Assembly (NCBI RefSeq): GCF_030269925.1
Contig: NC_085121.1
Coordinates: 4,047,501 to 4,111,500 of the forward strand
Source of the DNA: Bombyx mori
Lineage: Eukaryota; Arthropoda; Insecta; Lepidoptera; Bombycidae
Reading direction: 5' to 3'
Length of the DNA stretch: 64,000 nt
This document shows, piece by piece, positions 1 through 13,500 of the stretch (positions within the stretch are counted from its first letter, which is position 1; every line of letters starts with the position of its first letter). The position numbers and the translations under genes are program-made. The notes under the pieces were generated by a model. The model was not told the DNA's origin and searched no databases. It saw only the letters and a program-made list of their open reading frames with translations.

Positions 1-247
1 CAATCAGCTTACGCACAGCATCAACGTTTTCTTGGGTGACTGCAGTTTTTGGACGACCTTGACGGGGATCATCACTGAGCTTGACACGTCCACGTTGAAA
101 CTCAGCAAACCAGCAATAAATTGTGGTTTTGGATGGGGCTTCATCACCAAATGCAGAAATCATCCGGTCAACACACTGTTTTTGTGTTAAACCACTTCGA
201 AAGTCATGATAAATCATCGCTCTTGAATTTTCTCGAGTCAATTCCAT
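1..247 (-). mobile_element. mariner-type transposase, N-terminal part, cut by window edge
   Basis: Read on the minus strand from an ATG at 247, the frame stays open to the window edge for about 82 codons. The product begins MELTRENSRAMIYHDFRSG and carries the helix-turn-helix layout of mariner transposases, including the W-F-x-E-F-Q-R-G-R stretch and a following G-R-P-K linker. That N-terminal half binds the terminal inverted repeats; the DDD catalytic half would lie off the left edge. No stop or frameshift is visible here. It sits in a UBR4 intron, on the same strand as UBR4. Terminal repeats could not be identified in 250-420. Confidence 0.8.
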
Positions 248-595
248 TTTCTCAACGACTAAACAAGTTTGACAAAACCTCGTGACAAGACCGAGAATCT
301 TTTTTTAAATAAATAAATGGTATTCGATTTTTAAAACCAAGGGGTTTTCAATTAAAAAGATTTTAATATGACAGGAACAGTGGAAATATTCCATTCCCGA
401 TACTTGTAGTGCAGCCTAGTATTTAGCTTACTTAGCACTTTAGAGTTTAATTCGTTTTTAGGTGTTACCACCGGAACTGGACGATTCACTTTGATAATGT
501 ACACTTAAGAGTATTTTAACGCTTGCTACAGCGCTGAAATATCGACAATTATTTAAACAAATTAGCAAGTCATGCTTCTATTAAAAACCACCAAC
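248..595. other. UBR4 intron sequence, no further gene seen
   Basis: This AT-rich stretch lies between the mariner fragment and UBR4 exon 53. I see no open frame or repeat that I recognise. It may include the 5' untranslated part and terminal repeat of the mariner copy. Confidence 0.5.
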
Positions 596-3500
596 CTCCA
601 TCAGGGGCGAGAAGAACCATAGGCTCGAGCGAATCATCGACGTCCATGAATTGATTGTCTTGATGTTCGTCACGATTAGCACTGAGATCGGACTCGGAGA
701 CCGCGGCCTCCGTTATGGAGCTCGTCGGCTGAGCTGTGGTCACCGAAGAAACAGCACCTAAATTCAAAATTAATTTTTTATTACGTTATATTCTAGTTAT
801 ATATCGAAGCACGTTAAGACTAGGTGTCTTTCAGTGGTTCGTATATTTCGTCAGTTTAATTAATAAAACATATATTCGAATGTATACGGGTTTTGTTGTT
901 CGATATATGACAGCGGAATCCTAAAAAAGGAATGTGTGACAAGAACTGATATGTAATCCTTCGAAGCAAACTGTTAACTGACTTGTTATGAACAGTTTTA
1001 CAGCTGTCCAAGAACTGTTATATCTTGTTTATTTATATGCTTACAAGAAAAATCTAAGGTCTGCAAATTTAAGCAAGGCCAATTTTGTTCATTTCGGGCT
1101 CAATTGACTCCTGAGTTCCATGTAACCGCTCTTTATCTTTAATGATCAAATTCTTCTGTATTCGTGTTTATCACTCCACCCTACAGCTGAATCACCACCA
1201 CCAAAGTGGGATCTTGAATAGTAAAATTTATCATTACATACGAGGTGGCGTTATGCTAAAATTGCATAATATTTTTTTTAGAACAGGACGTCTACTGACC
1301 CTGCTTGTAATGCATAAAATAATAAAATTGATCCCATCTAGAGAACAATAACGAAAGTGATGAACTTGCTGGTTTAAGTCGGTGAATTTCATTTTACTTA
1401 CCGGGTGTATTCGGTGGTGACGGAATAAATACACGACGCCGTTTAACTCTCGGTCTAAGAACTCTCATCAGGGCAGCTTTAGTGCCGAAGCTGATACTTT
1501 GATCCTCGGCGAGTAACAACGACAGATAAATTTGATTTCCAAATTCGATCTGCAAAAGTATCGCTACCTTTAATAAGGGTCTTATGAAACTTCGAGAATA
1601 TAAATTAAACGGAACCACAAGAAAAGCACTAGCTTTCAAATAAAAAATGTCAAAATTGATTCACCAAAAAAACTTTTAACACACATAAAAAACAGTCGAA
1701 TTGAGAACCTTCTTTTTTCTATATCGCTTGAAACTAATTTATAGTCTAACTGTATTCTAATATGTTATTGCTCTTACACATTCATGATCTCCGTGCAGTT
1801 GGAATGCGTGTATTGTATCAGCGAAGGCGTGCAATGTCAGCTCAGAGTGTCGAAGACCATACGAAAGAATCCCAGGAGGTCCCCCAGCTGTAGACTTGCA
1901 GGCGGCTAAGCGCCACAGCACGCTCGCAAGTAACGCACACAAATGTGGCTCCTTATCTTTTTCGTCTTGACTCGTATTTTTCCATAGAGCAGACCATTCA
2001 CCTAAAAGCAAGTCATTTAATAATTATGTAACGAAGTTACCTTTGAAAACTTCAATCGGTTTCAATTGTTGTAGATATCTTCTTACCAGTAGATGGTTTC
2101 TGCGGCGTAGGAGCGCTATATTTAACTAGATGAACTGGTCTCGCCACAGCGACACCTCGGGCTAGCAGGACAAGCCGGAAGTACGCCTCCGGGTCAATGT
2201 TATGAGGGTCCGCCGTGTCACGGAGCTCGCGTAGTGATGTACATACGTATTTTAGTATGGCTTGATCCTATCAAATAAAGAAAAAATACTTTAGCGATAT
2301 GCATTTTATTAGAGACCAAATCAAACGGTGACTGTACGCTAACTTGTATGTATGAACATACAACTCTCACAAATAGCCAATGTGAATGGATGAAAACAAC
2401 CTGACATAGTTATAATCTAAAATTCAATTTATATATTGATTTCAATCGTAATCTATGCATTCGCACAACTTGTATTATTGTGTTTTTGTACAAAAAAAAA
2501 CGTATGACAACTAGGTGTTCTTCTTGGTCTTGGTTGCCGTCACTACGGAGCGTATCCGCGTTACTCAGGTTCTTTTTTTTTTTATTGCTTAGGTTGGTGG
2601 ACGAGCTCACAGCCCACCTGGTGTTAAGTGGTTACTGGAGCCCATAGACATCTACGACGTAAATGCGCCACCCACCTTGAGATATAAATTCTAAGGTCTC
2701 AAGTATAGCTACAACGACTGCCCGACCCTTCAAACCTAAACCCATTACTTTTTCACGGCAGTAATAGGCAAGGTGGTGGTACCTACCCGTGCGGACTCAC
2801 AGGAGGTCCTACCACGAGTAATTACGCAAATTATAATTTTGCGGGTTTGATTTTTATTACACGATGTTATTCCTTCACCGTGGAAGTAAAACGTGAACAT
2901 TTGTTGAGTACGTATTTCATTAGAAAAATTGGTACTCGCCTAAGATTCATGTTGAGCGATGCACATCGGTGCATCGCTCAACATGAATGCACCGGATGTC
3001 TTATCATTTAGGCCACGACGACTACACGACGGTTCTATATAACAATAACAAACGTGAACCTTGTACTGGTGATAGTTGGCATTGTGCACGGCGCGCAGCA
3101 GACACTGCGCCCGCGCGTGCAGGTGCGCGCTGGCGGGCGCACACAGCAGCTTCCTGGCGGCCTCGGCCCCGTCCTCCGCTCCGCCCGCCGCGCCCACCGA
3201 CGCGGGCGTGCCGGCTCCCAGCTCCAGCGTCTCCAGGGCCGCACAAGCGAGGCGCTCTAGAGGGCTCGGCTTCCACATTCCGCTACTGCCTTCTGCCTCC
3301 TGGTCATTGGAATTAAAGTTAATAATTTTACTGGTGGTAGGACCTCTTGTGAGTCCGCGCGGGTAGGTACCACCGCCCTGCCTATTTTTATTTTTTTTAT
3401 TGCCCTTGAAGGCAGACGAGCACACGGCCGACCTAATGGTGAGTGATTACCGTCGCCTATGGACTTCAGCAATGCCAGGGGCAAAGCCAAGCCGCTGCCT

Positions 3501-4512
3501 ACCGCTTAATACTCTCCACAAGCCTCTTTTGAAGGACATGCCGTGCCGTTAAGCAGTAATGCGTTTCGGTTTGAAAGGTGGGGCAGCCGTTGTAACTCTA
3601 TACTTGAGACCTTAGAACTTATATCTCAAGGTGGGCTGCGCATTTACGTTGTATATGTCTACTAGCGACCTGCCCTCGCTTCGCTTCGGTAACATTAAAA
3701 CACACAAGAAAAAAAAAAAAAAAATTAAAAAAGTAGCCTATGTTCATCAGGGACAATGTCGGCTTCTAATGGAAAAAGAATTTTTCAAATCGGTCCAGTA
3801 GTTTCGGAGCCTATTCGAAACTAACAAACAAACAAATCTTTCCTCTTTATAATATTAGTATAGATGGGCCCCACTAACCACTTAACGCCAGGCGTCGTCC
3901 ACCTATCTAAGCCATAAAAAAAAAACTAAATCATTCGGTTGTTTAATATATTATATGATTGAATCCTACATACCTGTACGATTTTGCTAGATGACGGACA
4001 AGCAGAGGGATCTTCGCTTTCATCGGGCCAGCCAAATTGTTCCTTAGTCTTACCGTAAACCTAAAAAATTAAGGTACGACATTATCAGAATTTAATTTTA
4101 CCGAAAAGTACAAGTCGTATAAATTGTATTCGTAATCGAAACACCTCACCTTAACCGAATCGACCATTGTAACAGCTTCAGCGTCCGACGAAGGTCCGAA
4201 GTTTATCACCAATTTTTTATCTGACTGAAGTGATTCCTCACGAGTCAAAGGCATGTCGAACCAGCGGTTGCGAGTAACGTTCGTAGTTTGTAAGGAACGA
4301 CCCAGTATCTGTAGTATTAAGAACATTATTAATAAGTGGTTCTATTATTGTTTTTCTGATCAACTAAATATTACTTACTTCTATATAAGCGGGAGTTTTC
4401 GTAACATCTTGACTGCCCAGCAATACTCGGAAGCCACAAATCACCATATTCGGGTCTGAATTTATGACTTCCAAAGAAAATCCAGTCACTTTGGTAGACA
4501 CTACATACAAAC
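596..4512 (-). CDS. UBR4: UBR4 exons 46-53
   Basis: Exons in order: 4379-4512, 4150-4308, 3974-4060, 3060-3299, 2087-2267, 1778-2001, 1402-1549, 596-757. Exon 47 carries [20 protein letters not shown] and exon 48 [14 protein letters not shown], strongly conserved in UBR4. Exon 49 is wedged between two SINEs, 27 bp from one and 18 bp from the other, and its donor (AAG then GTTCAC) is weak. Exon 52 holds [14 protein letters not shown], a basic segment typical of the family. Exon 53 ends with donor GAG then GTTGGT, also weak, so its exact end is the least certain boundary. Confidence 0.85.
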
Positions 4513-7500
4513 CTACAAAAATAATTATTGTGTACTTAAGTCATAGAATGACTATTAAATGATGTAAATAAAGTAGTCCTTGTATGAACCTCACCAGTTG
4601 TATTGAGTCGGTGTTTGATTAACGCAGTATTGTATACTTGGAGAAGATCGTTTCCACCAAATTCGATGTCATTCATTACAACACAATGCTCAAAGAAATC
4701 TATAGGGAACTGAGTTGTTCCGTTGGCACCCGACTTAGATACGGCCTGTAATTAAACGTTGATTGAAATTAGTTGTTTGACAAAAATGGTTTTTTTTTTA
4801 CAATGACGAGTACAGATAAACTAATAATCATATACTCAATAAATTAGATATGTGTCAAATTCCTTATTTTAAGTGTTTGGTGACATAATAAAATAAGAAT
4901 CGTCCAAGAATCCATAGTGTATGTACACCCTACTATGATCGCACAAAGGCTCGTCACTGGTCGAAAGAAACCTACTTGATGCGATTTCCGCGGCGCGTGG
5001 TGCGTGTTGGTGCGGGCGCGGCGGCGCGGCGCGTGCGCGGGCTGCACGCTGGGGGCGAGCCAGTACCCAGTCTTGTCCGGGTTGGCCGCATACATGCGGA
5101 GGCTACCGTCTTCACACAACAGAATCAACGTGCTTTTCTGTTCGCCTCCGCCGCCGCACCAGTGGCGCACCGCCACCATGTCCGTTATCTTGGCTTTGGC
5201 CGGGACGACCTGTACAAACGTTGATTTACATGTTTGATAAAAACAATATATACGTTTCTGATGATGCACAAAGATAGTACTTACAGCTGTTGAAAAGATT
5301 GTGAAATAAAAATCATGAGAAAAGCTTTTCTATGCAATTAGTATTTTTTAAATGTATAATTCACCTAAAATCCATAAAATTATCATTACTATGACATTTC
5401 CAAGAGAATGGCCAAATAAGCTCCACAGCAGCTCCAAGAGACAAAAATTTTTCACTCATTTTACGTTTATCCAAGCGGTCGGATGTTGATTTTATAAATT
5501 AATTTGCTTTTAATCAACTAATTTAAACTTCTGTAATGAGTTAAAGGATAAGATAAGTCTAATACGTGCCTATACCAAAAAATACTCTGGAAGATTGGAC
5601 TGTTTTTTTGTTAACCCCGTATTGCATTGTGAATATTTCAGTCATATGTACCTTTATTTCTTGCACGAAAATGTTAGTAGGTGTCAACATAAGCACGACC
5701 GGGTTGTTCGACGCTTGCATGACAGCTGTGATCAGGCCGGGATGTCCGGGCACCTCCGCCCACTGACACAGCGACTGCACGCCCCCCTGCTTGCCGCCGC
5801 CGCGACCGCTCCCTTCCTTCTGCGTTGCGGCCGCCGACAACGTGATCATCGCTGTTCCTAATATAAAGAAATAAACTAGCTTAATGCATATGGTGTACGG
5901 TATCGGAGAACAAAAGATTTATACTTTTTTTCTATAAATTATTACCTTTTAAGCTCTCCTCAACAGTGTTCAACGGAGCAAGGAAGCTTTTGCCTTGAGC
6001 GTACGAAAAGAATAACATTTTCAATGTATGCGAGTAGTATATGGAGACTCCACCACCGCCAACCAGTCCGGCCACGTCCTGAACGACAACATTATTAGCG
6101 TTATCTCTTAAACGTCACTATTGTTATCTCTTTTTTAAATAAAAAAATTACCTGTATTTCAGGATGGAGTACTTCAAGAGTGTTGGTAACGTAGAAGGTT
6201 CCGAGGCTCGCCCTGGACTCTTCACTCATGGGCTGCCAGTAGATGTGGCCGGCAGAGCTCATGCAAAGCATGTGCATAACACCGTCTTGGTTCACGAAAG
6301 TTACATCTCGTACCTAACATGAAGAGAATAGTTATCCTTGTCTGCTAGTCGAAGTAATTCGAAGAAATTAATAAAACTATAATTTACTTGGTATGTTTTG
6401 TGAATTGCTCTTGTTTATGAGCGCATCTAGTGTTTCTAGGTCTCTGGAGATCACAAACATCGCAAACAATAAGTCTTATTGCTATTGGAATAACGGTTAC
6501 CCCTTGAACCATTAAGTTAGTAAGTTGAACTATTACCTAAACACGGGTCTCTCAGCATAAAACCACTGCTAATTGTGAAAATGTATTATGTTGCGAATTT
6601 CATCTATAATCAATCCTTAGCGGCCATTCGTTATTACAAATTTTAAGTAGATACTATATCTTTTTAGAATGCTAAGTTAATTTAAAATAAAAATACTCAC
6701 GTTTCCACTAGGTACGAGGAAATGATGCATAGGGTTGTTCAAATCCTTGCTGAGGTCATAAATCTTGACAAAATCCGAAGTTATCAGCGCAAGTTGCGTC
6801 TGTGATCCAGGCAGCCATATTGCTTTAATTACATAGTTGTTACCCTCTAGACCGGTGTTGAGAACTAGGTGATCTGCTACTGCACCTAAATAAAAAGTCA
6901 ACTATAGCATCTATGGTGAAAGTATTAAAAGGTTTTAGTCCATTTAGGCTAGTTTTAGTCCATTGATAAGAAGACCTTTAACGAAATCGAAATTAGATAA
7001 AGCGCATGTTCTTACCTGCACTGTTAAAGGTCAGGACATGACATTCCTTGAGACCGCAGACTGCGAGCAAATCTTCATTCCACGGGTTCCCGCCGAGACT
7101 TAGAACCGTGAACGGTATCGGCGCGGATGACAAGCGCGTTAGCGTAAGTTTATGTTTCGACGAATCAGCTTGTTTCAGTAAAGTTGATAGCTGGAGAACT
7201 GTGATCTTGCCTGTAATTAAATGAATCATATTTATCTATGAAGAGTAATGTTTTTAAATCGTTTTGTGCAATTATACTTGTAATATATGTATTTACTTAT
7301 TTAATATTTTATGCTTTTCTAAATGTAAGTAAAACTTGTTTTCTTATTTGTAATTATTTTAAACAAATAGTATATATAGTTTTAAGCGACAGTCAGACCT
7401 TTCTCGTGAGATACAGCTAAATGTTGCCTGCGTCCTTGAGGCGACGCCAGGCAACACATGGCAACACGTCTTAGTTTATGTGCAGTCATCAGTTGCCTGA

Positions 7501-10500
7501 TTGTTTGTCCGTTTTCTCCAGTGTATGACATGCGCACGTTCTCGAATGCGCCCTCTTGTGAACCTGACAAAAAAAACAAAGTAAAGTAAAACTCACAAGA
7601 GAAAATTAATTTTTCCTGCCCTCTTTGAACGTTATGACGACTATATATCGACGCTTGAAAGGCAAACGTGACTAAGCAACAATAACTGCTATATACATAA
7701 ATGATAGGCAATAATCATATTCGATGCGCAAAAAATATATATTTCTAGGTCTATTAAAATCATTTCAATCTTACAGGTAGATTCGTTAAAATATTTTTTT
7801 TTCAGGTATTTCAAATTTAAATTAGTCTACTGTAAAGTTCACGCATTGTCGCTTAGTAACGTTTGCCTTTCAAGGGTCGATATGTACAGTGCGGGTGTAC
7901 CTAACGTGGGCAGCATGAGGTTGTCTGTGTGCGTGAAGCGTTTGTCGCCGAGATGCAGATGTGCGAGTGCCCGCATGGCGCGGCCGTGTGCGCCCGTGGG
8001 AGCGTGTCGCTGGCACGCCGCACGCACGGCCCCGCCCAGCGCCTCCAGCAGGCGGCGCACGCGCTCCATGCACGCGCCCCATCCGCCGTACGACGACAGA
8101 AACGCGCGACACCCTAGTACGTCAACCAAAATAAAATTAATAGCATTCGATCTAGTAAATACGAATTTAAAATTAAATAATTGTTCAACTTTTTTCTGTT
8201 AAAATTATATATCGTCGTTGTTAAACCAAAATCTGCTATGTGCACTTTTTGAGATTTTTACTTTTTGACCTTTTCGTATAGTTCACAGCCCTATCTACCG
8301 TATAAAAAAAACTGTTATGTGTCCCTATAGCTATATAATATTTATATATAGCTTTCATTTGATATAGTTCTTAAAAATTCACCTTCATATTATAAAATTT
8401 TATACGAAAATGTTTTTACTCGATAATTCAAAATAGAGTTCTTGCACATAGCAGATTTTGATTTGACAGCGACGATATATTATATTGCATGATGTAATTT
8501 CATAATGTAAAACAATACATAAGGCGTGTAATTTCACTGGCATTAGTATAATATTACAAAAAATACCATAGCTTTTTACTATTTTGGAGATAGAATCCAT
8601 CACCTCATTAGCTCAGTTGTTAGTAGACAGGAACTACCGAAAATGCTACTTTTTTGAGGACATTTGGTATCCGAGATCTGACTGTACTTGTTTTGTTCCG
8701 TATATGCTTTCAATACACATAAAACTAAAAAACGTACTTTAGAGTAGAAAGCAGAAAAAGATTCAGATTATTCATCGACTAGTAATAAAGGAGTACCTTG
8801 TATGTTGTGTGCGTGCACGGGTCGTCTGGGCGGAGTCATGAGCGCGGGCGCCACCGGGCTCGAGGGCCGGCGCCGGATAGACGGAGCCGGAGTGCTTTCC
8901 TCTGCACCTGTTCTGGTCCCCGCGGCGCCGCTCACGGAACGCTTCACCAACGCTTGACAGCTGCAACAACGTACTCATACAATATTTTCCAACTATTCTA
9001 GTAGACTCGAGATGTTATTCTAGATTCACCGAGCTAGTAGATGAGCTCACGGGACTCAGACCGGGAGTGTTGCTAACACTGGCCCTCGCAAAATCTACCG
9101 CCGTATCGGAAACGCGACCCACTGAGAAGATACGGCAAGAAACTCAGTGGGCTGTGTCAATGGGATTTATTGATATATTATATTATAATGGGAATTAGTG
9201 TAATATTGTAAAATTAAATATGCATGCTTTTATTTAGAAATTATATCAAATCAACATATTTTTTTTAAAGCGTATGAGTAGCGCGAGGCATATCCGAGTA
9301 AATGTTATGTTACAGTCATTACGCCGGGCAGTGAAATACTCAGCCTTGTTCGAAAGAAAGAAACTTCATAGAGGATACAATCAAGTGCTTAAAAGCTGAA
9401 AACAAACAACTTACTAGACGTTTTACTTGAAACTTGAGAATTTTGTTGTTTATATAGAAAAAAAAACGGTTGTGAACAGTTACCTGGAGTCGGGCTTGGC
9501 GCCACAGTCGCAGAAGAAGTTCCCGAACTTCGCATAGGATACATCGTGTCCTCTGTGACAGACTCTTGCGCACACAGTACACACGCCGACGCCATCGACC
9601 ATCTTGCACGTGTGACAGTGATACCAGTGTTGGTTCATGAACTCGCGTTGAGTCACCGTGAACGTGCACAGCTTGTACTGGAGCATAGCATCTTCATCCT
9701 AAAAACAATTGTAACGTTACATTATAAAGGAATTCGGGAATCGATGTGATTATTTACACAGTGGCAACACTTGCAGGATACGTTGTTTTTTTTTTATTAC
9801 GTAGACGGGTGAACGAGCTCACAGCTCACCGGGTGTTAAGTGGTTACTGAAGCCCATAGACATCTACAACGTAAATGCGCCACGAGACATAAGTTCTAAG
9901 CTCTCAGTATAGTTACAACGGCTGCCCCACCCTTCAAACGGAAACGCATTACTGCTTCACGGCAGAAATAGGCGGGGTGGTGGTACCTACCCGTGCGTAC
10001 TCACAAGAGGTCCTACCACCAGTAAAAGAAACTGAAACGGAAACTCACCGAGTCGTCGGCGCTAGTGTCGTCTTCGTCTTGTTGCTCGTCAGTATAATCA
10101 AGATCAAAGCCAAGATCAGCAGGTGACTCCCATGTTGGACTGACTGAACGCCAAGCTAAAGGAAACAAAATCGAGTATTAAAATTAAAATTTTCCTAATT
10201 GACAGATTCTAAAATTAAATTAAAATCTAAAATTACAAATAATGCAATAACATTACAATGCTTTTTTTTATTTGAAATTGTTTTAATTTTATTTTTGTTT
10301 ATAATTATTTATTTATTAAAAACTATACTTATATTATTACTATATTAAAATTACTATATGTATATATAGTAAATATTTATTTCATTTAATAATATATTCT
10401 TACATTGCGGCGGTGAAATGTTGATAGAGTGCAAGGCGTCAGTTAAGTAAGACAACAGAACGCAAGCTGATTCGATCTGCGGTGCGAGAGTACCGTCCAC

Positions 10501-13500
10501 TTGTCCTTCCTCTAACTTCTCCAGTATTTCCGGACTGCTCAGGTTGTCGACGCTGTTAAAAATTTTAATTTAAAAAAGTATTAAAGCTGAAAACTGACTG
10601 GATAGTATTGTAGTTTACGTTAATTTTCCTATTCTTAATTATGTACAAACTTGGATGATAAATTTTGATTACAACAAGAACTAAAATTTCACACTATTAT
10701 CGGGAGAATTAAATCAAAGTCACAAATTGGAGGAGAGTGGAAAAACATTGGATGTTTTATGAGCGCTTACAGAGGAGGTATGTGGAAATGGCAAAGGTGG
10801 ACGTCTTTATTTGACTGCATTATACGAGCGGACGAACCCTCAGCCCGCATGGTGTTAAGTGCTCTGCTCACTTCGAAACGTAAGACCGAAGTCATAATGA
10901 TATTGCGTAACCATTGACCCATGATTCAATTCAAATGAAGAACATTTTTTTGAAATTTCACTTAATATTTATAATATATTTGTTCAGAAACTACTCACGT
11001 GTTGTAATAACTAGTAGAAAGTAGAGAGAAGAGGTTTTATTTACCTTTACCTATCTTTTAATAAACAATGTGGTAATTATATTGTTTTATTAGTTTCCAA
11101 AGTAAATAAATAAAATAAGTTTTGTTATGATTATCTTCAACAATATCTATAATTAGTATAGATTTTTAGAAAGCAATAAGATATAATAGACCATCAAGGA
11201 GTTACCACTGACCAGGTGGCGAGCCAGCCCACGGCCGCCGGGAAGAGCAGTCTGTGGTCGGAGCCGGCGTGCGCGTCCGCCAGCCGACACATCTCGCGCA
11301 GCAGCAGCGGTGAGCACGCGCTGTCTCCGCACACGCTGATCAGCGCGGTCAGCATCCGCTCACTCACCTTCTCGTTGCTGTAAACATAATAATGTTAATA
11401 TACCATCCTTATGGCCTTATGAAAATGAGATCGATATCTTTTGTTTTTAATATTTATAATAAATTTTATCTATTTATTTTCAGTGATTTGGGATTTATCC
11501 TCTGTATGTATGTTTATCTTTTGATTTGTGAAGTATATTTTTCGATGTTAAGGCAAAAGGCTGGTTTTAATTTTAATAATATTATAAGACTCTCGTTATT
11601 AAATCTCCTAATCTGTGCAATTTTAGAAATAAGTAATAATAAGTAATACTTTCTCTAAATTTTTAGGTAAGTTAGGTTAGGTTAGGTACGTCACAATATA
11701 TATAAATATTTAATAGGCGTTTTAGTTTCGACTAAATATCAAAATTACTCACCAATGCAGTACGACATGTTTGCAGAGAGCAGAAAGTAGCGTGGCATTG
11801 TCATTGGCCACGTCGGTGAGAGGGGCGGGAGGCGTCTCCACGGAGGCGGTGGGCGCGACGCTTGTGGCAGGAGGACCGTCTTTACCCTCCGACCAACTAC
11901 TCGTTTCTGATAAACATTATATGCTTTATTAAAAAAAGATAACAACTAGATTAGAATGTTACTATATTGAAATGTTCTCACCAATGGATAATTCAAATAT
12001 ATATTAAGCAATTATCATCTGTATTTAAATTCCCTGGATAATACACAGAATAAGTACACGTGAAACGCTTCAATTATGTATTGATTAATAATACGCAACT
12101 TACCCGAATTACCAGACTGTTGAGCAATTTCTGATTGTGGTCTCGGTGCTGGAGAACTAAAACCAAAATAATTAGTTCAATTTCTTTTCTAACTTTGAAA
12201 CTATGCTGAAGCCAATTTTTTTTTTGTTTAGATGGTGGACGATTTCACGGCCCACCTGATGTTAAGTGGTTACCGGAGCACATAGACATCTATAACGTAA
12301 ACGCCGCCACCCACCTTGAGACATGAGCTGTTTTTTTTTTATTGCCCTTGCAGGCAGAGGAGCATACGGCCCACCTGATGGTGAGTGGTTACCGTCGCCC
12401 ATGGACTTCTGCAATGCCAGAGGCAGAGCCAAGCCGCTGCTTACCGCTAAAGTGTTTTTACAGTACAACGGCTGCCCCACTCTTCAAACCGAAACGCATA
12501 ACTGCTTCACGGCAGAAATAGGCAGGGTGGTGGTACCTTTTTTCTTTAACTCTGAGGAATCCATTTACGGATACTCGGTCAAGGGGGGTAACGTAAACCC
12601 CATCGAGCTCCACCACACCGGCTACACCAGATCTACGGTACCGCAGTGCGCGCTGAAGGGCGTTGGTACCTACCCGTGCGGACTCACAGCACATCCTACC
12701 ACCAGTAAAAAGTACCAAAATTTTAGTACTAGAATCGTTGGTAAGTGACGCAAACTTACGGCGTGTCGAACACATCGACGGGCACGTCCGCGTCGTGGCG
12801 CTGCGGCGGCGCGTCGCTGGCCGAGCGCAGCACGCGGCTCAGCGCGTTGTGCAGCACCGTCGACACCGGGTTCAGTAGCGTGTCGGGGGCTGAGGACGTG
12901 GGCGTCGCCAGCTCTGTTTCGGTCGGAGTCCCATTCGCAGTGGCCGTATTGCCATTTGTCGCCACTGCAACCGAAAAACAAAAAAAAACAATAATTTGTG
13001 TCTTTTAACACGTTGACTGCCGTGTAGGTCACCGGTGACCTACGCGGCGCACTGAAGCAATTCTCTTCTCTATTACTTCTTATCTTCTTACTGAGGCGCC
13101 GGAATATCTAGTAGACTCTGGGAGAGACAAATCCAAACGATACTGAGAATGAATCTATTTCTAAGAGACTTAAAAGACTAAACCATACATTAACCAACAA
13201 AAGAAGGCAATCCGGGCGCTTTAGTAACAGAAATCGACATAATTACTTCAGTGCGCTGCGTAGTGCACCTGTGACCTACACGGCAGTCAAAGGGTTAAAT
13301 GTCGTTTATAGCAGCCGAGTAAAATTTTGAACATAAAAACAGGGATAATCTTCTCAATAAAATATTCTGAACAAAAAACATAACGTGAGCCCCGTTAACC
13401 GTACTAACCTGGCGCTCCCACACAGATATGAGAGAGGAGAGTACCTAGCTCCTGCTGGTCGGCGACTCCGATGAACTGGCACACAGACACGCACAAGCTG

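Larger units (their letters stand above)
3318..3928 (+). repeat. Bm1-type SINE split by two later insertions
   Basis: SINE body segments occur at 3318-3385, about 3543-3661 and 3866-3928 in one orientation and in consensus order. The first gap holds a minus-strand LINE 3' end and the second a Helitron. The last piece ends CATCTAAGC-like then an A run. It begins 18 bp from the UBR4 exon 49 acceptor. Confidence 0.8.

Noticed and set aside
2940..3425. 161-aa minus-strand open frame spanning UBR4 exon 49
   Set aside because: Only the middle (3060-3299) is UBR4 coding; both ends are SINE sequence, so the long frame is accidental read-through.
7846..8202. 118-aa plus-strand frame
   Set aside because: It is the antisense of GC-rich UBR4 exon 37 and has no family resemblance.
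11392..11646. 84-aa plus-strand frame in a UBR4 intron
   Set aside because: AT-rich hydrophobic low-complexity product without start context or family resemblance.
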